Positions 45,808 through 56,500 of a stretch of DNA of 62,158 bases are shown piece after piece. Made by a program: the position numbers and the translations under genes. How positions within the stretch are numbered: the stretch's first letter is position 1; every line of letters starts with the position of its first letter. The notes under the pieces are model-generated. The model was given only the letters and a program-made list of their open reading frames with translations, searched no databases and was not told the DNA's origin. Origin of the DNA: Stagonosporopsis chrysanthemi (lineage: Eukaryota > Ascomycota > Dothideomycetes > Pleosporales > Didymellaceae); contig JAFISE010000176.1 in the NCBI GenBank assembly GCA_022560025.1, positions 1 through 62,158 on the forward strand, read 5' to 3'.

Positions 45808-48084
45808 TTAGCTTTCCTTCAAAGCATCAGGCTCAGGCTCGGGCTCGGGCTTGTACGGACCAACAGTGCCTTCAGTTGATTCCATATTCGCATCTCTCTT
45901 GTAGTCATCCTCAATCGTGTCCTTGGTCTTTCCCTCACAGTACAAATCATCGACAACATTTTCCCACGTCTTCCCAAGCTCACCATATCGTTCCACAAGG
46001 CCTGCCAGCAGCTCGGTAGCATTAGCTTTGCACCTTTCCGCCAGAGTACGGTACTACGCCGCCAAAGAATCGTCATCAGGGCTTTCTTGCAACGCTTCAG
46101 CAATGTCGCCTATAGTCAAACCGGCATGTCCAAGTTCTTCTTCCAGAGCCGTAAGCTTGCGTACTGCGCTCACGAGGAGCGCTAGGCTGTATTCGTCTGC
46201 AGACCCGTGCTTGACGGCGTCCTGGTATATCCTCGTCACCTCGAGTTCGCTGGCACCCGCATCGAGAAGTGCGACAACATTGTGATATGTCCATTGCGGA
46301 TCCGCGTTTCCGTAATCATCCTTCAGTTTCAACAAGAGGATTTTTGCACCCTGACAGACCGGTTCTAAGCATTCGAGATAGGATTCTGTGAAAGGGTCGT
46401 CTTCGTCGTCACTATCGTCGTCGCTTTCGTAGACGCGCACAGCCCGTGATGAACTAGCTCTTGTTTCAACGATGCCGAAGCATCCATTGGCGTTCCCAGA
46501 CCGACCAAAGTTGAGGTTGAATTTGATGCAGTCGGAGGCCTCGGTATCGGACAGTTGGTCCACGCATTCCTCGCCGTTCGGCCCTTGGTCCGCCTCCTGG
46601 TGGCACTGATAGCGGGTAGTCTTTCGCCAGAAGGGAGGTAACCTGAGGACTACAACTTTGAATTCGTTCCTCGAGCGGTAACGTAAGTCCGGTTGAGGCT
46701 GTGGGTATTGAGGATCGTTGATGTACTCATCCACTTCTTTTGTCCCTGTTCTCCCGATCCACTGCTGTCCGCTGCGGCCTTTGACGCTACCATCTGGGTT
46801 GAGATCATGAATGAAAATTTCCATTTTCTTTGTCTGCTTCACTTTTTTATATCCCCAGGCCTCTGTGCTACGGATGCGGCGGTTTTGCGCGTTTCTTTTG
46901 TAGCGCCGCTTCTTTTGGCCATCACTTGATTGGTAGTCCTCCTCGTAGACGTAGTTGCGTTTCGAAGCGGTCAAAGCCACAACATCGCCCCATTCCTCGG
47001 CATCAAACGAGGTAGGCCAGTCAAAGCTGCTTTCGAGGACACCATGGTGCAGTACATGGTCCCTCGGCAGTAGGTGTTGTGTTAGAGCGTCATCCAGGTA
47101 GCCTCGATTGGTCTCTTCCTGTTTGCGCGCAAAGGCTGCATGTTCCAAAGCCCAATTAGGACTTGCGGTACTTCTCTCGTTGCTGGTGGGATACCGTTTG
47201 TCGACGTCCTCGACTTCACCCTCTTCTGGACTAGATATATCAGGCTGTGTTGCTCGTCCTGGGAACTCCTGTGCGAGGTGCCTGTGGCGACTCCTGTAGC
47301 CTTCTAACTTTCTAGGCGTCGTGCCCCTTGGAGGCTGCGAACAGCGATGAGCGACATCCGGACCGACGCTTCTGGGGACAGATTCTCTACTGCCTAGCTT
47401 AAACTTTGAATATCGTAGGATCATATCATAAGTCCATTGCACTTGCATCTGATCCGGCGTTCTTTTAGGTTTGACTTTGCCTTTTCCTGCTTCGGCTTTT
47501 GTCGCCTTCCCTTTCGTCGCTCTGGCTTCTGTTGCTTTAGCTTCTGCTGCTTCGGCTTCTGCCTCTCTTGCTTTTGCCTCCTTGGCTTCTGCCTCGATCT
47601 CGAAGTACTCTCTGTTTTTATCTGGATGTCGCCGGTTCCATTCATTCTGGTAGTACAGGAAGTCTTCCCAGGCTGCTTGAGCACGAACAAGATCCCACCG
47701 TTTATGGACTGTCTCCAAGTTTATGTGGGTTTGTTTGAATTTCCGCGTGAGAGGTGTCATAGCCCTGGTATAAGCAGCCTCTTTCCCTTTGAGAAGTTCT
47801 CCAGTCTCGAGGTCAGCAAATTCCTGCGACTTTTGCCATTCTGCGTCCGCTCGGCGGCTGTGAGGTGCAATTCTTTCAGCGTCGGACGCACGTCTGGCTC
47901 GCTCTCCGGTTATCTGCAACCACTCCAACAGGAGCTTCCGCGTTTTGGGTACCCAATCAGTTTCTAACTGAATCAAAGTTGCAGGTTCTTCGGGCCAATT
48001 TATGGGATCAGTAGGGTTGGGTGGACTTTCATCCTTGCTGGGCGCCGGAGCGTCCTTGTCTGGAACGCCCCGTATCCGTGGCAT
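45808..48084 (-). CDS. Large hypothetical protein E with in-frame UAG
   Basis: From ATG 48084 (MPRIRGVPDKDAPAPSKDES) a 676-aa frame runs to a TAG at 46054-46056. Beyond it the same frame stays open for 81 more codons to a TAA at 45808-45810, with protein-like content (ERYGELGKTWENVVDDLYCE, then PYKPEPEPEPDALKES). The main part has helical N-terminal charge-rich segments, a Glu/Ala/Lys repeat (about 162-205, EAKAREAEAEAAEAKATEAR, probable coiled coil or helix), a basic middle (QKKRRYKRNAQNRR) and an acidic patch DDDSDDEDD near 590. I recognise no domain. It lies 315 bp downstream of member B in the same orientation. The TAG may be a nonsense change (CAG-to-TAG) or a readthrough site. Function unknown. 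Confidence 0.65.
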
Positions 48085-48399
48085 CTTTGATTGCACGGTG
48101 TTCCTTCAGATATTCGGTGAGTATCAGGAATCAGGTCAAATTACGGCGATGCGCTCAGGTCACTCGATTGTTTTCTTTGTTCTAATCGTATTGTGTCTTA
48201 TTTTCATCCCTTGCGCAACTAACCACATCCGCCAAGCTCCGGCATCGTACATGCCCGGAGTGAACAACCATAGGAAAGAGCTTAGCGCGCAATAGTGGCT
48301 GTACGACAAAGACATGACAGCTTGCTATGAAGAAGTCTCTACAATAATCCGCTGAACTTGACAACCGCATCACACCAGCCCTGCGCGTTCTCCATAGAC

Positions 48400-49953
48400 C
48401 TATTCAGGGCAGTTGGCCTCAAATTTGCGGCGGTGAGCCGCTAGTGTCCTCTCATTCTCCTTGGCCAGAGCAAGCTCAAATTTCGGTAGTGCCTTATCTC
48501 CTGTCAAAGCATTGATGTTACCTCCATAGCCAAGTGGAGGACACGGTGCGTACGCCAGGAGTGCGTTGACGTGTTGAGCTCTAGGCCAGCGCTGTGCTAT
48601 TTTCAGGTCCTCTTTACTCAGTGCCAACTCTTCTGGCGGAAGCTCTCTCCTTTCTAGAGTAGGCTTTCGTCCTCCTGACTTGAGCGCCTCTCCTGCTGTT
48701 TCGAGCTCCTCCGCTGCTGTCTTAGGCTCCTCTCCTGTAATCTCGGGCTCCTCCTCTGTTGGTAATATAAGTTCTGCAGCCTCACGCTCCTTCTTTTCCG
48801 CCGCAGGTTTAGGTTTCCGATCCTCATACCATCCCCTGCGTAAGCTGGCAGTGTCTGCTCCATACCCAAACTCGACTTCCTCCCAGCGATGGTCGAACCT
48901 CTCAACAGCATCTTTCATCCACGAATCTTCAAGCGTGTCGGAGTCGTTCAAGATATTTGCAGCAGTCTCAGTATCCGTAGGAAAACGGATGTGCCATCCA
49001 TCTTCACACATCTTGTCAATCTCGTCACCTGGGGTGGGGATCGACGCTGTTTCGGCCGGCCTCGTGAATTGTCCGAGAGGCGCGATCGCAGGCTGCTCAT
49101 GATCAACAGGTGTGGGGGTTTGGACCTGTTCCCCATTGCCGACAGTCTCAGGTCCCTTTCCGGAACCCTTAGAAGCTTTCGGTGTGGAGATACCTCCGCC
49201 CTTGCCTCCACCTGTCTTGTCGCTCGTAGGATCTCCGATTACTGTGCCGTCGGCTATGTACTTTTCCAGCTCCTCCCAAGTGATGTCTGGGAGGTGTAGA
49301 GGTATCGAACTACCGTTGGCGCATTTCCCCTTTGCTTCCTGCACTAGTGCTACCAGTTCGTCCCGTTTGAGCTTGCTCGAAATTGATTCTGTGTTGCGTT
49401 CTAAGCGAGGTGCAAGCTCTTTGTCTTTGTCGAAGAGTCGTCTCCCAGCGAATGTCCTGTTGAAATGTCGCGTAACCTCCTCATGGCTGGGCGCACGCAC
49501 ACGCTCGCCACTTTCAGCGTGCAAGGCCAGTCTTCGAAAGAAGAGTTCAAGCCAAGCAGCTTCTTCCGGTAGCCACTTTACGACATTTCGCACGAGTCCA
49601 AACTGGTAATGGCGGAAAAGTTTTCGTCGCCATTTCTGAAGTGCTGTTATGTGTTTCTGGCTGTCCCAATCGAACTCTTTGCCATCTGGCCTCTTGTACG
49701 TGTATTCTGCAGAATGACCTGTCTTCTCCTTCTTTCCCTTGAAATACAGTATCAGCTTGTTGTCATCCACGACACCGATCTGTGCGCCACCGAAGTCCCC
49801 TTTCACTAGATCATAACAGCCTTCGTTGTCATGTTGCAATTTCGCAGTGTCCTCTTCATCTAAATCTTCTTCGTCCTCCTTCTCGACTCGTTTCGGCTTC
49901 TTGCTAGGCTTATCGCCAGCGCCTCCGTCTGTCCTCGATCGTTTGAATGTCAT
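48400..49953 (-). CDS. Hypothetical protein, Myb/SANT-like family member B
   Basis: Single exon on the minus strand, 517 aa, from ATG 49953. The N-terminus has a nuclear-signal-like KPSKKPKRVEKEDEEDLDEE. Residues 90-120 contain GKEFDWDSQKHITALQKWRR, matched in position by blocks in C and D. Residues 126-240 form the family module: KWLPEEAAWLELFFRRL, EEVTRHFNRTFAGRRL, PRLERNTESISSKLKRDE and LPDITWEELEKYIADG, aligning end to end with gene A. The C-terminal half is Pro/Gly/Thr-rich, then Glu-rich with a loose repeat (EEEPEITGEEPKTAAEELE). Likely nuclear and DNA- or chromatin-binding by inference. It has no introns, like A and C. Confidence 0.75.
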   Translation of the reverse strand: MTFKRSRTDGGAGDKPSKKPKRVEKEDEEDLDEEDTAKLQHDNEGCYDLVKGDFGGAQIGVVDDNKLILYFKGKKEKTGHSAEYTYKRPDGKEFDWDSQKHITALQKWRRKLFRHYQFGLVRNVVKWLPEEAAWLELFFRRLALHAESGERVRAPSHEEVTRHFNRTFAGRRLFDKDKELAPRLERNTESISSKLKRDELVALVQEAKGKCANGSSIPLHLPDITWEELEKYIADGTVIGDPTSDKTGGGKGGGISTPKASKGSGKGPETVGNGEQVQTPTPVDHEQPAIAPLGQFTRPAETASIPTPGDEIDKMCEDGWHIRFPTDTETAANILNDSDTLEDSWMKDAVERFDHRWEEVEFGYGADTASLRRGWYEDRKPKPAAEKKEREAAELILPTEEEPEITGEEPKTAAEELETAGEALKSGGRKPTLERRELPPEELALSKEDLKIAQRWPRAQHVNALLAYAPCPPLGYGGNINALTGDKALPKFELALAKENERTLAAHRRKFEANCPE

Positions 49954-50517
49954 CTCTCGGTCGGGTGGTGCCTCTGCTGTCGTGCTTGGTTGTATAGTTG
50001 GTGTGTTATAGGTAGCGTATGAGGAGCGTAGTGGTATAAATGCAGATCATCACGCGCTAGCAGCTGTGCAGTGAAGGTAGACTCAGATCATCACCGGCCT
50101 TGACATCTGACAATGAGTGAAAGAAGATCCCCAATTCGCGGTAAACATTACAATACAACTCAGCAAAGGAGCACTGTTCAAACAGTGCATAGTTTAGACG
50201 TCAAGGACGTTGTTCAGAATAGTCAAAGAACTCGTAATTGTAAGGATCCATCACAATGTCGATTCAACGTCAAGACAATGCAAAGAAGCACTGTTCAGAT
50301 GTCAAACTTCCCTTTTGCGTGCTGTTTCATTCTTTGTAGGCTTGAGTGGTTGGAAAGAATCGTGATGTTATTGGATGAAGGCGGCGAACCCTGCGTTTCC
50401 CTTGACAGGCCCAGACTCATGCCTCGATCTCAAGGTAGCCCAGCGAACGAACAACTGCAATACTGCTGATTTGCATAATATCAGGAACATTGATGTTGCA
50501 TGCTACAATGCTTAAGC
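49954..50517. other. Intergenic before the transposon block
   Basis: No supported gene. Base composition is still normal, so this is the last unmutated host DNA before the repeat block. Confidence 0.5.
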
Positions 50518-51900
50518 TCGGCCATATAGTGTTCGGTCAGATATAGTGTTCGGCCACCCCACCACAACGCGTTACTCAGTTTTTGACCCCTATTATCATC
50601 AACACCACGCTTCCAAAATGGATACCCGCGAGCTGGCTATACAAGCTGGTATTGATGATCTTCGTGCTGGTGTTTTTACAAGCCAACGGAAGGCTGCTGC
50701 AGCCTATGGTGTTCCCCAATCTACGCTCTAAGAGCGCATCAACGGTCGCTAACCCAACGCGATAGCTCACTCAAATCAGCAGCAATTAACTCCAGAACAA
50801 GGGGCCTTTCTAGTAGATTAGATACTCAATAAGGACTTACGCGCACAACCTCTATCTCATCCTCGCGAGCAAGAGATGGCCACTTGAATCCTTTACATAA
50901 ACAGTGACTACAAGCCTCTTAGGCAATTATAGGTACCCTATTTTATTAACTGCAACCTACGCGTTGCCTCTATAGTCAGCTAAACAATTAGAAGCGCACA
51001 GAGTACAGCAGCTAGCTATAAGACTATTTAAGCCTTCCTTGAGCTGTTTAAGCGTACTTGCGTTAAGCTAGGAATACACTATAAGGATACATAGAATATA
51101 GATAAGACTAGGGTTGCCCTAGGGGTATATACTAACGCCTAGGTGCTTGCTAGTTTATTAAAGAAGAAGGCTTATATTAAATCTCTAGAGGATCGTGAGT
51201 AGGTATTAATTATTAAGACTATCTCTGCTACTAGCATTGAACTCTAATGCCTAGTTATCTTTAAGGGCAAGCATCTACAATCTACCTAGTTCCCTGCAGA
51301 AGGTACTCTAGATTGGCTCTATACAACGTTAGAGAATAGCTAGACATCTAACGTAATTAGTTATAAATAGTTATAGCGTATCTTTATACTAAATACTTTA
51401 CTATTAACCTAGAGTTACTATCTACTCCTTCTAGACAGCTATAGCTCTTACATCCCTATTAACTTTATATAGCTCTGCAAGGTTAACTAGATATATCTAC
51501 TATACCTCCTGCTACACGCTTCTTACATACTACAGCTACTAGATCTTGCTCTATTCTCTGTAGTTAAGTCTAGGTACTATAAGCAGATCTAAGCTCTCTC
51601 TGCTCTAGATAACACAGTATCTATTAAAAAGGAGCGCTTTGTAGTATTGTATAACAAAGCAAGAGAAGTAAGTCTATTAGAACATAATACAGCTAGACAT
51701 ATACGCTAATAGTAGGACTAAAATTTATCTATAAGATTAGTAGTTAATATATACTGCTCTTTTTACTATTCTTTCTTAACTAGCTTCTATAGCTGTATTA
51801 ATACCTTATATTTGTCTAGACTTTAGAATAACAATATAAAGTTCTCTTATAATTAATTACTATTAACTTCTAATATCTTAGTATCTTTTAAGAGTCTAGT
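50518..51900 (+). mobile_element. Pogo/Fot1-type DNA transposon remnant
   Basis: A doubled motif, ATATAGTGTTCGG (about 50525-50556), resembles subterminal repeats of a terminal inverted repeat. At 50618 a frame starts MDTRELAIQAGIDDLRAG and continues SQRKAAAAYGVPQSTL, a psq-type helix-turn-helix as in fungal pogo transposases. From the TAA at about 50730 the frame is littered with stops, yet transposase-like segments can be followed (QQLTPEQ, then LRAQPLSHPREQEMAT, and NIDKT in place of the expected N-M-DET DDE motif at about 51110, KKAYIKSLED near 51170, LVIFKGKHLQSTxFPAEG near 51250). Stops are mostly at Gln, Arg and Trp codons, the RIP pattern. The element is dead; its right end is not found. 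Confidence 0.8.
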
Positions 51901-53599
51901 AATTATTACTTACTTATTAAGCTAAAGATTAAGGTTTACTTTCTGTAGCCTTGTGTATATATATTAGAGCCTGTAGTCTAAGAGCACAGAGAAGAGTAAG
52001 GTATTAAGGTAACAAGTAGTATAATATCTAGAGATTAGGTACAGGTTTAATTAGTAGACAGTAGACTGTTTGCTGCTAAGCAGAAATAGTATAGCAGACT
52101 TCTAGCCTTTATAGTAGGCTCTGCTATTTAGCCTTACAGCCTCTATAAACTTATAGAGCTAACAATATCCTCTTTTTAGAACTAAATAACCTAGGTAGGT
52201 ATCTTTTAGAGCTCTTAGAGTAGCTGTAGGCTGTTACAGCCTGTATTAGCACTAAGTAGTTTAAAGAGGTTTATTTAGTAGTAATCTTAGCTATCTAGAA
52301 ATTCTGTTAAATTTCTAGATTTTAACTTACCTTTACTTACCTGCCTTTACTTTACCTTTACTATAATAGTCTGTGCTTACTATATTGCTGCTGCAGAGTA
52401 GAGTACTATATAATAGTTCTTTTCTCTTTATTTTAGTCTATTACTCTTACTTCTACTTGCTAATTAGTACGTGTTTTTAAAATTTTAACTCTTTTTAAAT
52501 TCTTAAGATAGTGTCCTAGTCTATACTATTATACTCTATTATAGCCTATTATAGCTTAAATTAGCTAGTAGTAGCTAGAAAGCGCTATTCTTGTCCTCTT
52601 TAAATCTAGCTCTAGCTAACTATAGTGTTATAGACTGTTAGGAGCTACTTTACTTTATAACAACCTGCAGTTGCTTATAATTGCTTGTTTGCAGCTGCAA
52701 TAATAGATTAAGGCAAGGTTTTAAACATTATAGCTAATTCTGCTATCAGGTTATACTATACGTATACCTGCTGCGTCTACTATTTTACTTCTAGCTAGGT
52801 TTACTTCTATAGCACTCTTAGGTACTACTTTTTTATCTTTACTGCTACAAACTGCAAGTACTTTAGGCCCTAGCTTGTTTTAATTAAGAATGTGCTATCT
52901 ATCTAGTATATAAGGTGCTTTTACTACTTCTTGTCTAATAGCAACTGTTTTGCAGTATTTAGTACTATTCTATAGTATTATACTCTCTTCTAACGTGTTA
53001 TAGCTTGCTAAGGCCCTTAATAAAGACCTTAAGACACTCTATAGCTATTTCTAGTAATAGAAAGCTAATAATACTACTACTATTTAGAAGATTACTGCCG
53101 AGGCCTTTATTATAAAGTATTATATTGCTCTTGCTAAGACTATCTAGTTGTAAGTTATTAAGGCCTATTCTAAGCTAGAATAGAGTATTATTAACTTTTA
53201 TAGCAACTACTTGCCTTAAGCTAACTACTTTACTTTCTACTCTAGCGCCTTAAGTAAATACAACAACTTATAGTCTAAAGTACACAGTAAGACCTATAAG
53301 TATAATAAGGCAACTACTAAAGCTAAGCTTGTAGCCCTTAAGCACAAGCTTAAGGTAAATATTAACTTTATAACTAACTCTCTGTCTAAGAAGGTTAGTC
53401 TTGCTCTTTCTAAGCTATTTTGTGCTATCTTGTGCTAGAATACTATATTCTAATACGTTATAGAGTAAAGGCAAGGCTAGTATAGCTAATCTAGAGAAGT
53501 GTTCTCTCTTAGCTAAGATTAACGCTTTTAAAGCTAAGATTGCTGCTTTAGAGACCTATAAGGCTAGAGAGTCTAGTTAAGTAAAGCATACTACTACTA

Positions 53600-56500
53600 A
53601 TAAGATTAACAAGGTTAAGTATAAAAAAAACAGTGTTTTTTTATATACTTTTAGGCTGTAGTGTAGTAGTTTAGTATCTAGTAGGATATTCTATGCTATT
53701 TTATAGTATAGAGGTACCTTCTCTAGTATTCTAGTTAATAGTAGCTCTCTTTAAGCCTTTCTTAGTATACCTACTCTTATAGGGTATATCTCTAGTTTCT
53801 AATAGAGTTTTTAATTATATTTCTAATCCTTATAACCTGCTATATAATATTATAAGCTATTTTAGGTTATAATACTCTATATACCTTTTAGATAAATCTA
53901 AGTGCTATTAAACACCTAAAAACCTAGTAGGAAAAAAATAAGTAAAAGTACTTCTAGATTTTATACTTAGGATTTTTTAATATTTATAAGTCTGTTCTTT
54001 TTCTTTTTAAGTAGCTAATCTAGCTAACTTTTAGCCTATACTTTTGTAAGTTTCTTTCTTAGAAGTATTTTATTACTATCTTAGAATTGTTTAAGTATAT
54101 TAGAAGAGATATTTACTCTTACCTTTTATAAGTTCTTAGACTTAGAGTAACTAACTTACTTAATATAATAAAGCTATTAGCTATTATTATTCTGTTTTCT
54201 TTTAATTATCCTTTTTACTTCTTATATATTATTGCTAAAAATACACAAGGTATCTATAATCTTAACCTTTAGGTGTGCAATTAACTCTTTATAGTTAAAA
54301 GGCTTAAGTAATAATACATAGAATACTAGATATACTGCTTATAAGCTTAAGAGGTCTACTTTAAACACTATTAGGCTAATCTAAGCTACTATACGCTCTA
54401 GTCTAATATACTTCTAGTCTAGCTTCTGCTTTAGCCTAGTAGACTTTATATAGTAATTAAAGATTATAACTTAGTTTCTAATCTTAAAAGGCATAGCAAG
54501 CCTGCTTTTATTCTAGTACACCTCTTAGTAGGTATTAGTAGCAATAATCTTGCTTTTATATTCTCTTTGTATTTCTAGGACCTTTGTAGCAACCTACCTT
54601 CTTAGAGGCAATTTTCTCTACTTAAAGAGTATTATAAGCTAATCTACGCTGTAAGAGGTTATTTTATAGTTTACTACAAATAAAGTACTCTTTATAGTTA
54701 TATATATACTGTTATTATACACAAACTCTGCAATTAATATTTATTAAGCTTAATTATCTTGTTCTAGAGAACAGTAGTATTAAAAGTACTATTCTAGCGT
54801 TTAGTTTTGTCTTTTAGTTTGTCTATCTGTCTAAGAGTAGTAAGTAGACAAGAAGACTTTCTTTAAGTTAAGGTAGTGCTAAAATATATTCTAGTATTTA
54901 GTATTTCTTAAGAGACCTTTATTTAAGATTACTCTTTTAGGTACACTATAAAGTTAAATTACTTTTTTAATCTAAGCCTAGGCTAAGTTAATACTGTCTT
55001 AGTATCTTCTTATAGGTATATAGTGTGCTATTTTTATAAGTTAGTACACTACTATAAGTATAGCATTATATATAACACTATTTATCTTACTTAGTAGTAG
55101 TTTAGTAATAAAATCTATTATTACTTCTTACTATACTTAATTTAGTAGAGAAAGAGGCGCTAGTAAGCTATAAGGCTAATACTAAGCAGGTATTAACTTC
55201 TTACAAGGTATACACTTATAATAGTACTATTCTATGTCTACTTTTATTTCTTTCTATTAATATTAGTGCTAGAGCTTCTTTAGTATTCTTCTTATACTAA
55301 AATAACTAGTAAGCAGGCTGTTATAACACTTTTCTATTATAGAAGCCTTTTCTTTTATTATTATAAGTTTAAGTAGCTTTCTATATAGATTGCTAGGCTA
55401 CTATATAGTATTATAGCTCTTAATTAAGTTGCTCTTGCTACTTAAACCTACCTTGTTAGATTCTGTATTAATTACTTCCTTAGCTACCTTTAAAGCCTTA
55501 GGTAATTGTCCTTCTACCTTTAGAAATTTACTTAGGGCTAGCCCTGTCTCCTTTAGTAAAGTCTTTAATTTAGTTAATTCAGTAAGTACTACTAAGATTT
55601 GCAAGCTAGTATCTCTCTTGCCTATAAGCAGGTCTTTAAAGAGCTGTATAAAGGCGTTATTATATTTTTAAGAAGAATATTATACTTTTAATATATAATT
55701 AAGTTGCCTTAATAGGCTATAAGCTAGATTTATACTTTCTAATTAGTAAGAGAGTATAAAATTATACTAGCTTAATACTAAATATAACTTTACCTATCTA
55801 TTATTTAATACCTTAGTTTCTATAAACTATTTAAGGTTTATATAGTCTGTAAGAATATTAAAATAGATTCTTTAGAGGTAGTAGCACTAATACTTAATAC
55901 TGCTAACTATTGTAAGCAATTCTTAGTTATATATATTATAGTTGTACTCTACAGCAATTAACTTGTATAAGTAGAAGTCTACTAGTCTCTACTAGTCTTC
56001 TCTTCTAGGTTCTAGGCTATACTAGCTTAGAATACCTAATTTAACACTGCCTAACATGTTAACTTTAAGTCTAGTCTTTTTCTTTTTTTTAAAATATACT
56101 AAGATAAGAACTCTTAAGAACGCGTTTTTTAGCTAATTAAACACTTTAACTGCCTTTAGCAAGAGCTATAGAGATTAGCTTTTCTCCCTCTTTATAGCAG
56201 GGCTGCCCTAGGCCTGTTCTGCTTCTTTCTTAGTAAGAGACGTTAGCAGTAAGACTATGTAGCTAAATCTTGCAATAAACTAGCAATAGTAGTTTATAAA
56301 TCTAATAAACACCTAGATATTATATACTATAGCTAGTAATAGCTAATTTTAGATTGTTTTAACTTGTTGTAGATTAATACTTACCTCTGTAAGTAAGATA
56401 ATATATCTAAGGTACTTTGTGTACTAAGTATACTACTTACACTTTAAAAGCTTAATAAATAGTTTATAGTTATAGAGTCTTCTAAGTACCTTCTTTATAT

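Noticed and set aside
48680..49609. Plus-strand serine-rich frames opposite member B
   Set aside because: Complement of the Glu/Pro-rich coding strand; no independent start or domain.
55401..55671. Overlapping 67- and 80-codon open frames on opposite strands inside the AT-rich block
   Set aside because: Both lie in RIP-mutated repeat DNA next to the gypsy integrase. They are the longest chance frames there and have no start context or domain.
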